Notes: generated by a model not told the origin, from the letters alone. DNA of 64,000 nucleotides from Collinsella sp. AF20-14LB (GCF_003459505.1 NZ_QRWD01000011.1:10135-74134), one strand, 5' to 3'. Counted from the stretch's first letter, positions 38,339 to 47,457 are shown. Numbers and translations: made by a program.

Positions 38339-39157
38339 CTACTCGTAATCGTTCAGAATGTCGCCGAGCGGGTCACCGGAGCCACCGCCCATGCCGCCAC
38401 CCTGCTTGGCCAGATCCTTAAGGCCAAGGTAGATGAGGGCAAGGGAGATGCCGATGAGGCCAAGGGCGATCAGCGTGAGCTGAGGGATGGCAGCAAGGAC
38501 AAAGCCGAGGATGAAGAACGGCCAGGTCTCCTTGGTGGCCATCATGTTGATGACCATGGCGTAACCGACGGAAGCGACCATGCCGCCGCCGACAGCCATG
38601 CCGCCGGACAGCCAATCGGGCATAGCGTTAAGCGCGTTGGTAACAGCCTCGGCCGGGATGATGCACAGAAGTACTGCCGGGATGGCGATACGAACACCCT
38701 GCATGAGGATGCCGGCGTACTGCCAACGCTCGATGCCGGCGAAGTCGCCCTTCTCGGCGCAGGCGTCCATGCCGTGAACCATAGCGGTAGCCAGGGTACG
38801 GCAGATCATGGTCAGGAACAGACCAGCGACCGACAGCGGGACGGCGACGGCGATGGCGGCGGTAACGGCCTTGGCCGAATCGGTGGCGCCACCGTTGAGG
38901 GCGAGCACCATGATGATCGAAGAAGCGACCGAGGCCAGAGCGGCGTCAGGCGCGACGGCGGCGCCGACGTTAGCCCAGCCAAGGGCCATCATCTGGAGCG
39001 AACCGCCCAGGAGGATGCCCTCCTGAAGGTGACCGGTTACGAGACCGATAAGCGTGCATGCCACGAGCGGCTGATGGAACTGGAACTCATCCAGAATGCC
39101 TTCCATACCGGCAAGCAACGCGACAATCGCAACAAGCAGAATAGTGATTGCAGACAT
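38339..39157 (-). CDS. manY: Mannose-family PTS membrane component IIC
   Basis: A 272-residue integral membrane protein with the family order of helices. Signature segments are LVTGHLQEGILLGGSLQMMA and LGWANVGAAVAPDAALAS. The C-terminal cytoplasmic tail is Gly-rich. It transports mannose-type hexoses (or a related sugar such as fructose or N-acetylgalactosamine) together with IID. ATG at 39155-39157 lies 18 bases after the IIAB stop, with AAAGGAGG upstream. Confidence 0.93.
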   Translation of the reverse strand: MSAITILLVAIVALLAGMEGILDEFQFHQPLVACTLIGLVTGHLQEGILLGGSLQMMALGWANVGAAVAPDAALASVASSIIMVLALNGGATDSAKAVTAAIAVAVPLSVAGLFLTMICRTLATAMVHGMDACAEKGDFAGIERWQYAGILMQGVRIAIPAVLLCIIPAEAVTNALNAMPDWLSGGMAVGGGMVASVGYAMVINMMATKETWPFFILGFVLAAIPQLTLIALGLIGISLALIYLGLKDLAKQGGGMGGGSGDPLGDILNDYE

Positions 39158-39175
39158 GTATCGGACCCTCCTTTA

Positions 39176-40165
39176 CTATGCTTGAGCGGCCAGTTCGGCC
39201 TTAGCTTTCTTCAACATGGCGTCGAGATCCTCGGAGGAATCCGAAGGAACCTTGCGGACCTCGAACTTGACGCCCTTGGCCTTGAGAGCCTCGATGGTCT
39301 TGACGTCGTCATCGCCCATAGCGACAGCGTTAGTGACGACGACCTTGCCCTTGGAGTGGGCCATGGAACCGATGTTGGCTTCCTTGATGTCGACGCCGGC
39401 CTCGATGGCCCTGAGCAGATCCTGCGGGTTCTCGAACAGCAGCATCGCCTTGGTGTCGCCAAAGCGCGTGTCCTTGACGACCTCGGCCATCTTCTTGATG
39501 GGCACGACGTTGGCGTGGACTCCCGGAGGGGCAGCCTGCTCGATCATGGTCTTGCGGAGCTCGTCGTGAGCAACGCCGTCGGAGACCACGATGATGCGGT
39601 TGGGGTTGATCTGCTTGGTCCACGTGGTGGCCACCTGACCATGCAGCAGACGCGTGTCGATACGGACGTGGGCGATCTTGATGTGCCCGTCGCCGATCAC
39701 CGTTCCCGGAGGAATGGCACCCGCAGGAGCAGCGGCGGCCGCAGCCGGCTTCTTCTCCTCGGGCTCCAGAGACTCGGGCTTGACGCGCACACCGGCCTTA
39801 GCCTCAGTCACGAGATGTTTTGCGATCGCATGTGCAGTGTTCTTTGCGTCAAAGCGCTGCGAATATGCCTCGATGAGCATAGGCAGGTTGACACCGGTGA
39901 CGATAGCCCAGGAATCATGGCCCTCGATGAGACCGCTAATCTGGTTGAAGGGCGTGCCGCCCCACAGATCAACGAGGAAGAGCACCTGCTCCTGGTCCTC
40001 GAAGGAAGCGACTGCTTCCTCGACCTTGGCTCGGAAGTCGTCGGGGCCCATGCTCGGCTCGAGCGAGACCACGGCTACAGACGGCTGATCGCCAAAGACC
40101 ATCGAGCCCGTCTGCTTGATTCCAGCCGCCAAGTCACCATGGCTAGCAAGAACAATACTTACCAT
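39176..40165 (-). CDS. manX: Mannose-family PTS fused IIAB component
   Basis: A 329-residue soluble phosphotransfer protein. The IIA domain (about 1-130) has the phosphorylated His9 in VLASHGDLAAG. An Ala/Pro linker follows (about 135-160). The IIB domain has its His near 175 in DTRLLHGQVATTW. Phosphate passes from HPr to IIA, IIB and then to the incoming sugar. ATG 40165 has AGGAGG seven bases upstream; an adjacent GTG is less likely. The gene leads the operon IIAB-IIC-IID-DUF956. Confidence 0.95.
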   Translation of the reverse strand: MVSIVLASHGDLAAGIKQTGSMVFGDQPSVAVVSLEPSMGPDDFRAKVEEAVASFEDQEQVLFLVDLWGGTPFNQISGLIEGHDSWAIVTGVNLPMLIEAYSQRFDAKNTAHAIAKHLVTEAKAGVRVKPESLEPEEKKPAAAAAAPAGAIPPGTVIGDGHIKIAHVRIDTRLLHGQVATTWTKQINPNRIIVVSDGVAHDELRKTMIEQAAPPGVHANVVPIKKMAEVVKDTRFGDTKAMLLFENPQDLLRAIEAGVDIKEANIGSMAHSKGKVVVTNAVAMGDDDVKTIEALKAKGVKFEVRKVPSDSSEDLDAMLKKAKAELAAQA

Positions 40166-40269
40166 CACATAACCTCCTTTTTGTCTACGTAATTCTTACA
40201 CGACAGTTATGGAGTATAGCTGCAAATACAGCAGAATTGTTTGAAAAACTGCAAAAGGTAACATTATTT

Positions 40270-40439
40270 GTTTAAACGTCTTGTTTTGTTACAAGCTGAT
40301 TACATTCCAGTATTTTGGCTGATTTGCTGCTGAGGATTGATAGCTGATCTATGTACATGACCGAATTGAGCACGCTGTTCATTATTGCCGGTTTTAAACA
40401 GACACAAATGTGCTCGGGTTGAGGCTATTTCGTTTAAAC
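40270..40439 (-). promoter_or_regulatory. PTS operon upstream region with GTTTAAAC palindromes
   Basis: Upstream of the IIAB gene lie GTTTAAAC at 40270-40277, GTTTTAAACAG at 40391 and CGTTTAAACAG at 40431. The palindrome is rare in GC-rich DNA, and three related copies in 170 bases point to a regulator site. I found no sigma-54 promoter (TGGC-N8-TTGC), which controls such operons in many Firmicutes. Confidence 0.45.
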
Positions 40440-40481
40440 AGATGGTGCTTGACTAATGGTAAGGAATATGCTCTAGGAAAG

Positions 40482-40537
40482 TAGTCGTTGGGGACGTTCT
40501 TTAATGACTAGTCGTTTAAGAACGTCCCCAACGACTA
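40482..40537. repeat. 56-bp near-perfect palindrome, dispersed repeat copy 2
   Basis: Two copies of the repeat seen at 3049 meet head to head at ACTAGT (centre 40509/40510). The left arm starts TAGTCGTTGGGGACGTTC and the right arm ends GAACGTCCCCAACGACTA. Only a few bases near the centre are unpaired. It ends just before the hypA stop codon and could terminate hypA. Confidence 0.85.
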
Positions 40538-40539
40538 AG

Positions 40540-40965
40540 TTAGGCGATGTGGAGGGGGTTGGCGGCGTCGACGGCGTCAGGAGCAGCGGGACCATCAGGG
40601 GCAGCGTCTGCCGGGTCCTCGTCGGGGGTCTCGATCTGCTTGATCATGACATCCTGGCCCTGCAGCAGATAAGTCTCGCCGCTACCGCAATGGGGACAGG
40701 TCTTGCCGTGCTCGACCGTCGCGTAGTCGCGGCCGCACGCCTCGCAATGTGTCACGGCTTCAACGGGCTCCACGATAAGCTCCGAGCCCTCGGTGATAGG
40801 CTTTTTATCTGCTGCCCAGCGCCAAGCGTCGAGCAGCAAGTCGGGAACGACGCCCGAGACCTCGCCCAGCAGCAACGTCACGCTCGAAACGCGACTTACG
40901 CCGTTGGCGCGAGCCACATTCTCGACATCGCGAATGATGTGATACACGATTCCGAGCTCGTGCAC
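40540..40965 (-). CDS. hypA: Hydrogenase nickel-incorporation protein HypA
   Basis: A 141-residue HypA/HybF protein, which delivers nickel to [NiFe]-hydrogenase maturation. The Ni-binding N-terminus MHELGI is exact. The zinc site has two CxxC pairs (CEACG and CPHCG, about 74-97). The last 30 residues are an Ala/Pro/Asp extension not needed for function. ATG 40965 lies 34 bases after the oxidoreductase gene on the same strand, so the two are probably co-transcribed. No hydrogenase or other hyp gene is in the window. Confidence 0.9.
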   Translation of the reverse strand: MHELGIVYHIIRDVENVARANGVSRVSSVTLLLGEVSGVVPDLLLDAWRWAADKKPITEGSELIVEPVEAVTHCEACGRDYATVEHGKTCPHCGSGETYLLQGQDVMIKQIETPDEDPADAAPDGPAAPDAVDAANPLHIA

Positions 40966-40999
40966 TTTTAATTCCTTCCGCCGTTCCCGTTATGACTAC

Positions 41000-43777
41000 T
41001 TACTTGCGACCGAACTTAATCTTGATGGCGCGCTTTAAAGCATACTTGCCGAGGCTTGGGAGCTTTTGCTCGTATTTGACCATCGTGGAGCACTCGGGGC
41101 GATCGCGATCCAGATGGATGGCATCGAACGCGCACTTGGTGGTGCACAGGCCGCAGCCGATACACTTGTTGGGGTCGACGATCGAGGCGCCGCAGCCCAG
41201 GCAACGGGCGGTCTCGGCGCGCACCTGCTCTTCGGTAAAGGTCTCGACGTACTCGCTAAACGGCGCGGCCTTCTCGCGCTCGCGGTCCACATGGGCAACC
41301 TCGCGGCTCGCGTTGTCGTAGCTCTCGATCACGACATCGTCGCGGTCAAGCGCGGTGTAGCGGCGCTGGTTGCGGCCGATGGTGAGCGTGGACCCCGGCT
41401 GCACAAAGCGATGGATGGACACGGCGGCCTCGTGACCGGCGGCGATGGCATCGATGGCAAAGCTCGGACCGGTATAGACGTCGCCGCCCACAAAGATGTC
41501 GGGTTCGGCGGTCTGGTAGGTCTGGGGATCGGCAAGGGCGCCCTGACCACGGCCAAGCTCCACCTTGGAGCCAGCCAGCAGGTCGCCCCACACGATGGAC
41601 TGGCCGATGGACATGACCACGCGGTCGGCATCGACGCGGCGCAGGTCGTTCTCGTCGTACTCGGGCGCAAAACGGCCCTCGTCATCGTAGACGCGCGTGC
41701 AGCGCTTAAAGGTGATGCCGCACACACGGCCGGCCTCGTCCAGATGGACCTCCTTGGGGCCCCAACCGCAACTGATGTGCGCGCCGTCCTCGATGGCCTC
41801 GCGACGCTCTTCCTCGCTGGCGGGCATCTGCGCCTCGCTCTCCAGGCAGAACATCTCAACGTGCTCGGAACCCAGACGGCAGGCGTTGCGGGCAACGTCG
41901 ATGGCCACGTTGCCGCCGCCCACCACGATGGTGCGGCCGGGCAGCGCATCGATCTTGCCACTGTTGACCTCGCGCAAAAAGTCGACGGCCACGGTCACGT
42001 CCTCGGCGTCCTCGCCCGGAATGCCGGCAAGGCGGCCGCCCTGGCAGCCAATGGCAACGTAGAAGGCCTTAAAGCCCTGCGCGCGCAGCTCGTCGAGCGT
42101 CACATCGCGACCGACCTCCACGCCATAGCGGAACTCGGCACCCATCAGGCGAATGACCTCGACCTCGGCCTCGATAACATCCTTCTGCAGCTTAAAGCTA
42201 GGAATGCCGTAGGTGAGCATGCCGCCCGGGCGCTCGTTTTTCTCGAACACGACGGGCTTGTAGCCCTTCTCGGCCAGATAGAAGGCGCAGGACAGACCGG
42301 CCGGACCGGCACCGATGATGGCGATCTTCTGGTCGAAGCCGCCGGCGCGCGTCGGCATCACCACGGGCGGGACATAACGGGTCGCGGCATCCAAGTCGCG
42401 CTGGGCGATAAACTTCTTGACCTCGTCGATGGCCACGGCGGCATCCACGCGACCACGGGTGCAGGCGTCCTCGCAGCGGCGGTTGCACACGCGACCGCAG
42501 ATGGCGGGCAGCGGGTTCTCGCGCTTAATGAGTGCCAGCGCCTCGTCATAGCGACCCTGCGCCGCAAGCTTCAGATAGCCCTGAACGGCAACGTGCGCGG
42601 GGCAGGCCGTCTTGCAGGGCGCGGTGCCGGACTCATGCGTCTCGATGCGGTTATCGTTGCGGTAGTTGGGCGACCACTTGGTGTGGTCCCACTTGGTGGC
42701 ATCGGGCAGCTCCTGGCGCGGATACTCGGGCACGCGACCGCCAGCCTTTTTGCTGCAGAGCTTTTGGCCCAGCTTGGCGGCGCCGGCCGGGCACACCTCA
42801 ACGCAGCGACCGCAGGCAACGCACTTGTCCTTCTCGACCTTGGCGACATAGGCCGAGCGCGACAGGTTGGGCGTGTTGAACAGCTGAGAGGTGCGCAGGG
42901 CGTAGCACACGTTGACGTTGCAGTTGCAGATGGCGAAAATTTTGTTCTCACCGTCGATGTTGGTGATCTGGTGCACAAAGCCGTTGTCCTCGGCCTGGCG
43001 CAGGATGTCGTAGACCTCCTCGCGCGTCACATAATGGCCGCGGTCGGTCTCGACCACGTAGTCGGCCATATCGCCCACGGCGATGCACCAATCGGCCGGG
43101 TCGTCGGCGCAGCCCTCTCCCATCACGCGACGGCTCGCGCGGCAGCTGCAGGTGCTAGCGGCATATTTGCCATCGTATTTGTCGAGCCAATGCTCGATAT
43201 GCTCGATCGGCACCGAGGTGCTCGCGGCATCGATGGCCTTCTCGACCGGAATGACATGCATGCCGATGCCGGCACCGCCGGGCGGCACCATCGGCGTGGC
43301 CTTGGACAGCGGTCCCTTGGACGCCTGCTCAAAGAACTTGGCATAGACCGGATGCTCCTCGAGCTGACCCATGCGCATGTTGAGGAACTCGGCAGAACCC
43401 GGCACCAGCATGGGCAGCACCCACTGCTTGGCGCGCTCGGGGTTTTCCCAGTTGTACTCGAGCAGACCCGTGTAGCTCATGTCGTCGAGCATCTTCTCGA
43501 TATCGGCTTCGGGCATGCCGGTGAGCTTGACCATCTCGGGCAGCGTATAGGGACGGCGCATCTTCATCTTGCAGAGCACTTCGGCCTGCTCGTCGGTTGC
43601 GGCCTCGGCAAACGACCAGTACTCGTAGCCCAGCAGCTCGTCGCGGTGCAACAGGCGGTTGGTGCAGTGCTCACACAGCTTGACAATAGCCTCGCGCGGA
43701 TGCTCCGGCAGCGGCGGCACGAACTCCGCGCCGATATCGGGCTCGGTGTAGCTAATTCCCGGTCCGTTGAGAATCAT
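41000..43777 (-). CDS. Multi-FeS FAD/NAD(P) oxidoreductase (GltD-like)
   Basis: A 925-residue flavoprotein. An N-terminal region (about 1-310) has Cys motifs CEHC, STCSCRASRRVMGEGC and AICNCNVNVC. Next comes a [4Fe-4S] motif CVACGRCVEVCPAG (about 318-331). The GltD-type part follows, with a Cys-rich helical domain (APCKTACPAHVAVQGYL, ICGRVCNRRCEDAC), FAD-binding IIGAGPAGLSCAFYLAEKG and NAD(P)-binding VVGGGNVAIDVARNACRLG. The C-terminus has CLGCGASIVDPNKCIGCGLC. This layout fits electron transfer between NAD(P)H and ferredoxin or a partner enzyme rather than glutamate synthase proper. ATG 43777 gives MILNGPGISYTEPD with AGAAGGGA upstream. It is divergent from the TetR gene. Confidence 0.8.
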   Translation of the reverse strand: MILNGPGISYTEPDIGAEFVPPLPEHPREAIVKLCEHCTNRLLHRDELLGYEYWSFAEAATDEQAEVLCKMKMRRPYTLPEMVKLTGMPEADIEKMLDDMSYTGLLEYNWENPERAKQWVLPMLVPGSAEFLNMRMGQLEEHPVYAKFFEQASKGPLSKATPMVPPGGAGIGMHVIPVEKAIDAASTSVPIEHIEHWLDKYDGKYAASTCSCRASRRVMGEGCADDPADWCIAVGDMADYVVETDRGHYVTREEVYDILRQAEDNGFVHQITNIDGENKIFAICNCNVNVCYALRTSQLFNTPNLSRSAYVAKVEKDKCVACGRCVEVCPAGAAKLGQKLCSKKAGGRVPEYPRQELPDATKWDHTKWSPNYRNDNRIETHESGTAPCKTACPAHVAVQGYLKLAAQGRYDEALALIKRENPLPAICGRVCNRRCEDACTRGRVDAAVAIDEVKKFIAQRDLDAATRYVPPVVMPTRAGGFDQKIAIIGAGPAGLSCAFYLAEKGYKPVVFEKNERPGGMLTYGIPSFKLQKDVIEAEVEVIRLMGAEFRYGVEVGRDVTLDELRAQGFKAFYVAIGCQGGRLAGIPGEDAEDVTVAVDFLREVNSGKIDALPGRTIVVGGGNVAIDVARNACRLGSEHVEMFCLESEAQMPASEEERREAIEDGAHISCGWGPKEVHLDEAGRVCGITFKRCTRVYDDEGRFAPEYDENDLRRVDADRVVMSIGQSIVWGDLLAGSKVELGRGQGALADPQTYQTAEPDIFVGGDVYTGPSFAIDAIAAGHEAAVSIHRFVQPGSTLTIGRNQRRYTALDRDDVVIESYDNASREVAHVDREREKAAPFSEYVETFTEEQVRAETARCLGCGASIVDPNKCIGCGLCTTKCAFDAIHLDRDRPECSTMVKYEQKLPSLGKYALKRAIKIKFGRK

Positions 43778-43868
43778 GGTTGTCCCTTCTCTTGCCACAG
43801 CCCGGCGAGACCGCGGCGCCCCTCTTTGTACGGGTTCGACATGCCCCCATGCCGTTCACCCGCTATTG

Positions 43869-43906
43869 TTGACATTGTGTCAAAAACAGTATTGACGAAC
43901 CGTCAA
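43869..43906. promoter_or_regulatory. Twin TetR-type operators between divergent genes
   Basis: Two 15-bp palindromes share the same half-site: TTGACATTGTGTCAA at 43869-43883 and TTGACGAACCGTCAA at 43892-43906, with centres 23 bp apart. They lie between the oxidoreductase and the TetR gene and probably mediate autoregulation and control of both directions. Confidence 0.7.
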
Positions 43907-43965
43907 CAATATTCAAGACTGTTAGGCGAACGGTCGGGCCCAAACGGATGAAAGGCGGCAAACGC

Positions 43966-44628
43966 ATGAGCGATAACACGGCAAACATCTCTGTGGCTGA
44001 TGCCGTCCTCGCGTCCGACAGCACGGCAAAGCGCCTGACGGGTGACGAGCGCCGACGCGAGATTCTCGCTGCCGTGCGCGCCGTGAGCGCCGAGCTTGGT
44101 GTGTCCCATCTTTCGGTATCGGCTGTGACCAAGCGGGCCGGCTGCACGCGCTCGCTGTTCTACCACTACTTTGCCGATATGGACGCCGCCGTCACCGCCG
44201 TTATGGACGAGGCGATCGACGGCTTTATCGCCGAGCTCGAGCAGTGGAACGCCAGCCGCACGGTTGGCGACATCGAAGGCGCACTCGACACCGTCGCTCC
44301 GCTCTTTAAACGCCTGGTTGTGAGCGGCCACGAGTTGCCGAGTACGCTCACCTCGAGCAGTGGCGCGCTCTACGGCGGCTTTTTGCACAACGTGGTCCAG
44401 CGCGTGGCGCAGTATATCTGCGACACCACCGTGGTGGATTTTGTCGCCCATCACGAGCTACGCATCGACCATGTCTACGAGACGTTCTACACCCTCATCA
44501 TGGGTCTTTTGATGTATATCCGCACGCACCCCGATGTGCCCGACGAGACGGTCAAGGAAATCATCGCCTCGACACTCCACATCGAGGGCTACACCGCCAA
44601 GTATCCGGAGCGCAAGCCCCAGAACTGA
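43966..44628 (+). CDS. TetR/AcrR family transcriptional regulator
   Basis: A 220-residue repressor. The N-terminal HTH (about 28-75) contains RREILAAVRAVSAELG, LSVSAVTKRAGCTRSLFYHYF. The C-terminal ligand and dimer domain is all-helical with no ligand clue. ATG 43966 is preferred (AAGGCGG upstream); ATG 43948 is an alternative. Candidate operators lie in the gap to the oxidoreductase gene. The DUF5692-like membrane protein follows after 60 bases and is probably co-transcribed. Confidence 0.9.
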   Translation: MSDNTANISVADAVLASDSTAKRLTGDERRREILAAVRAVSAELGVSHLSVSAVTKRAGCTRSLFYHYFADMDAAVTAVMDEAIDGFIAELEQWNASRTVGDIEGALDTVAPLFKRLVVSGHELPSTLTSSSGALYGGFLHNVVQRVAQYICDTTVVDFVAHHELRIDHVYETFYTLIMGLLMYIRTHPDVPDETVKEIIASTLHIEGYTAKYPERKPQN

Positions 44629-44691
44629 CGACATTTGGCCAAACTGCCCGCGATCGGAAGAGGGGCCGCGGGCGTGTGAAAGGAGAGCAGC

Positions 44692-45699
44692 ATGCTGTTC
44701 GATGTTTGGGGTAGCGATACCCTTATCCACTGGGCCGGCTGGGCCATGGTCTTTATTGGCCTGATCGTGCTCAACGAGGTCGGCCGCCGCACCAAGCTGG
44801 GCGCGGCAATCATCTTTGGCGTGGCTCCGCTGGCCATGACCATCTACTGCGTCGCTATCGCCATCGGCGTCTCGCAGGGTGCCGAGTGGGCGCTCACCAA
44901 CCCCACCCATGTGTACCAGAACAGCTGGTTCCACTACGCCAAGGTATACGCGGCGCTGGCCGGTTGCTGGGGCTTCATTGCCATTAAGTACCAGTGGGGC
45001 AAGATCGGCAAGGCGCATTGGTTCCGCGCGTGGCCGTTTGTGATCGTCGCCATCAACATCATGATTGCCGTCGTGTCCGACTTTGAGAGCGCCTATCACT
45101 TCTTTGTCCTGGGCCAGTCCACTTGGGTCACCTCCGAGGGCGCCACGCAGCTTGCCGGCTGGAACAACGTGCTCAACGGCATCGCGGGCATCATCAACAT
45201 CTTCTGCATGACCGGTTGGTGGAGCGTCTACGCCTCCGAGGACAAGACCGACATGCTGTGGCCCGACATGACCTGGGTCTACATCATCGCCTACGACATC
45301 TGGAACTTCTGCTACACCTACAACTGCCTGCCCACCCACTCCTGGTTCTGCGGCTTTGCGCTGCTGCTGGCGCCCACCGTCGCCGCCTTTATCTGGAACA
45401 AGGGCGGCTGGATCCAGAACCGTGCCTTTACGCTGGCCATTTGGTGCATGTTTGCCCAGGTGTTCCCGTACTTCCAGGAGGAGTCCATCTTTGTGACGCA
45501 CTCCACGCTCGACGCAGGCGCCGCTACCGCGGTCTCGGTCGCTGCGTTGATCGCCAACATCGCCGCGATTATCTACGTCGCCTACCGTGCCAAGAAGCTC
45601 GGCCGCAACCCCTACAAGCAGGATGTCTTTGAGGGCACCAGCGATTGGGAGAAGGCTACCGCTCGCCGCGCCAAGGTTGATTACGCGCACGCCGAGTAA
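44692..45699 (+). CDS. Multi-pass membrane protein (DUF5692-like)
   Basis: A 335-residue protein with about nine hydrophobic segments and an unusual number of Trp, Tyr and His in the membrane, for example WNFCYTYNCLPTHSWFCGFA and NSWFHYAKVYAALAGCWGF. The overall pattern fits the DUF5692 family, whose function is unknown (match from memory, moderate). ATG 44692 has AAAGGAGAG upstream. It sits behind the TetR gene and ahead of a strong terminator. TetR control and the aromatic-rich membrane core suggest transport or detoxification of a small molecule (inference). Confidence 0.7.
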   Translation: MLFDVWGSDTLIHWAGWAMVFIGLIVLNEVGRRTKLGAAIIFGVAPLAMTIYCVAIAIGVSQGAEWALTNPTHVYQNSWFHYAKVYAALAGCWGFIAIKYQWGKIGKAHWFRAWPFVIVAINIMIAVVSDFESAYHFFVLGQSTWVTSEGATQLAGWNNVLNGIAGIINIFCMTGWWSVYASEDKTDMLWPDMTWVYIIAYDIWNFCYTYNCLPTHSWFCGFALLLAPTVAAFIWNKGGWIQNRAFTLAIWCMFAQVFPYFQEESIFVTHSTLDAGAATAVSVAALIANIAAIIYVAYRAKKLGRNPYKQDVFEGTSDWEKATARRAKVDYAHAE

Positions 45700-45770
45700 C
45701 ATGCCCGGCGCAAACGCCGCTTGAATGTGAAGCAGCATAGCCGGCTCCGCGCAACTCAACGCATTGCAGA

Positions 45771-45810
45771 GCCCCCGGAATGTGATTCGTCCGCGTTCCG
45801 GGGGCCTTTT
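45771..45810 (+). terminator. Terminator of the TetR/DUF5692 unit
   Basis: GCCCCCGGAA and TTCCGGGGGC form a 10-bp stem with a 15-nt loop, followed by CTTTTGC. Confidence 0.85.
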
Positions 45811-45931
45811 GCTGCCGCGAGGATGCGGCCGAACGATGCGCTCAGGTTAAATCGGATCTTATATTTCGTATGCGCTTTATATGGCTCCATTTTTGGGTAC
45901 AGTGTTGAGCCGATATTGCATTGGGGGATAT

Positions 45932-47413
45932 ATGAGCGATGAGACGTATGGCCGCGAGGATGCGGCCCAGGATGCGGAAGCATGTGCCGAAGCCCTGGAG
46001 AGCCTTGACCGGATCGCGCTAGACGAGCTCTCGTTTAGCGATTCGGTCGTCGACGCGCAAGACGAGGTGCACGAAGACACTGAGGACGAAGGCGGCGACG
46101 CCAAAGACGCTCCTGACGAAGCCGAAGAGGACGATAGCGAGGCCGACGACCAGCCCGAATCCGACACGGGCGAGGAAACCGTCTTGCTCGACAGCTTACC
46201 GGCCGAAGATTCGCTGACCCGCGAGCTTCCTGGCCTGGGTTCCGCACCAGCCGTGGACGAGACCATCGCCATGGGCGATATTCCCCTACCGTCCGTTCCC
46301 TCGGCACGCGAGGCCGAGGTTCGTCATCGCAAGATGTCGCCCAAGCGCCGCAATCTGATGGTCGCCGGTATCGTGGCCGCCGCGCTCGTCGCCGGCGGTG
46401 CAGGCTATGCTGCCTGGAACGGATATCAGCAAGAGCAGGCTGCCGCTGTCGCCGCCAATGCCCACACGATGATGTCGGTGCAGATTGGCGTGCATGCCGC
46501 GGGCCTCGACTGTTCCACCAGCTCTAAGATTCCCGTACAGGTGAGCGGTCAGGACGCTGATGGCTCATCCGTGAGCGAAACGCTCTATGTTGACGAGCAC
46601 GGCCGCGGCATCAAACTGCTGCCCGGCGATTACACGCTCTCCATCGCTGCCTCTCCCATCGCGGCCGACGGCACCATCTATACCGTCCCGACCACCAAGG
46701 CGCAGGTCACGATCAAGAGCGACGGACAGGACCTAAGCAGCCAGGCCGCCTTTAAGCTCAAGGTGCCTTCGGCCGACACGGTAACCGACGACCAGATCGA
46801 TGCCGCCGCCAAATATGCCGAGGAGGGAGGCGCGAGCTCCGCCGCCACCGCCAAGGTGCTCCAGCAGGCGGCAACCGCGCGGCGCGACGCCGCCGTCAAT
46901 GCCGTGAGCGCGCAAAAGGCACAGGCGGCCCGTGATGCCGACGCCCGCCACAAGGCAACCGACCTCTACCAGCTCGATATCCCCGTCGAGTGGTACGGCA
47001 AGGTCGAGACTTGGCAAAATGGCAGCACGCTATGCATCTATCTTGCCGGCGACAGCGATACACCGATTGTGACGCTCGTCGCAGTGCGCGAGGGCGAGAG
47101 CTTTACGCCCGATGAGGGCGATACGGTTTTGGGTGCGGCCAACCTAGGCAACGGTTATACCGTCTACGCCAGCGGTCCCGTCTATCCGTACGTGGTGCCC
47201 CAGACCATCAACGGACGGACGCAGAATCCCGTGTCGACCTACCCTATGGACTCGGCCATTGAGCTTGTCGAGCTCACGACCGGCAACCGCTACACCTATA
47301 GCCAGATCAAGAACGTACTGGTCGGCAAAGACGGCAAGGCCGACGCTGCGACCAAACTCGAGACCGACTACCTCGCCCAGATTCTCCTGCCGAGCATCAA
47401 GGCCCAGGACTAG
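45932..47413 (+). CDS. Single-pass membrane protein with acidic N-terminus
   Basis: A 493-residue protein of unknown function. The first 130 residues are strongly acidic (many Asp and Glu) and cytoplasmic. A membrane helix follows at about 140-160 (LMVAGIVAAALVAGGAGYAA). The rest is external and contains a beta-rich domain, an Ala-rich helix (about 300-345) and a C-terminal domain with IPVEWYGKVETWQNGSTLCI. ATG 45932 follows GGGGGA. The build resembles surface or stalk proteins of Coriobacteriia, but I do not recognise a named family. Confidence 0.7.
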   Translation: MSDETYGREDAAQDAEACAEALESLDRIALDELSFSDSVVDAQDEVHEDTEDEGGDAKDAPDEAEEDDSEADDQPESDTGEETVLLDSLPAEDSLTRELPGLGSAPAVDETIAMGDIPLPSVPSAREAEVRHRKMSPKRRNLMVAGIVAAALVAGGAGYAAWNGYQQEQAAAVAANAHTMMSVQIGVHAAGLDCSTSSKIPVQVSGQDADGSSVSETLYVDEHGRGIKLLPGDYTLSIAASPIAADGTIYTVPTTKAQVTIKSDGQDLSSQAAFKLKVPSADTVTDDQIDAAAKYAEEGGASSAATAKVLQQAATARRDAAVNAVSAQKAQAARDADARHKATDLYQLDIPVEWYGKVETWQNGSTLCIYLAGDSDTPIVTLVAVREGESFTPDEGDTVLGAANLGNGYTVYASGPVYPYVVPQTINGRTQNPVSTYPMDSAIELVELTTGNRYTYSQIKNVLVGKDGKADAATKLETDYLAQILLPSIKAQD

Positions 47414-47457
47414 CGGACCATGACACCTGAGTCCTGGCCTCGCAAATCCATAGACGA

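Noticed and set aside
40166..40480. Sigma-54 promoter for the mannose PTS operon
   Set aside because: No TGGC-N8-TTGC element at the proper spacing on the minus strand.
41066..43951. Long open frame (961 codons) opposite the FAD oxidoreductase gene
   Set aside because: Antisense shadow of a clearly conserved gene; composition is Gly/Ala/His-rich and without motifs.
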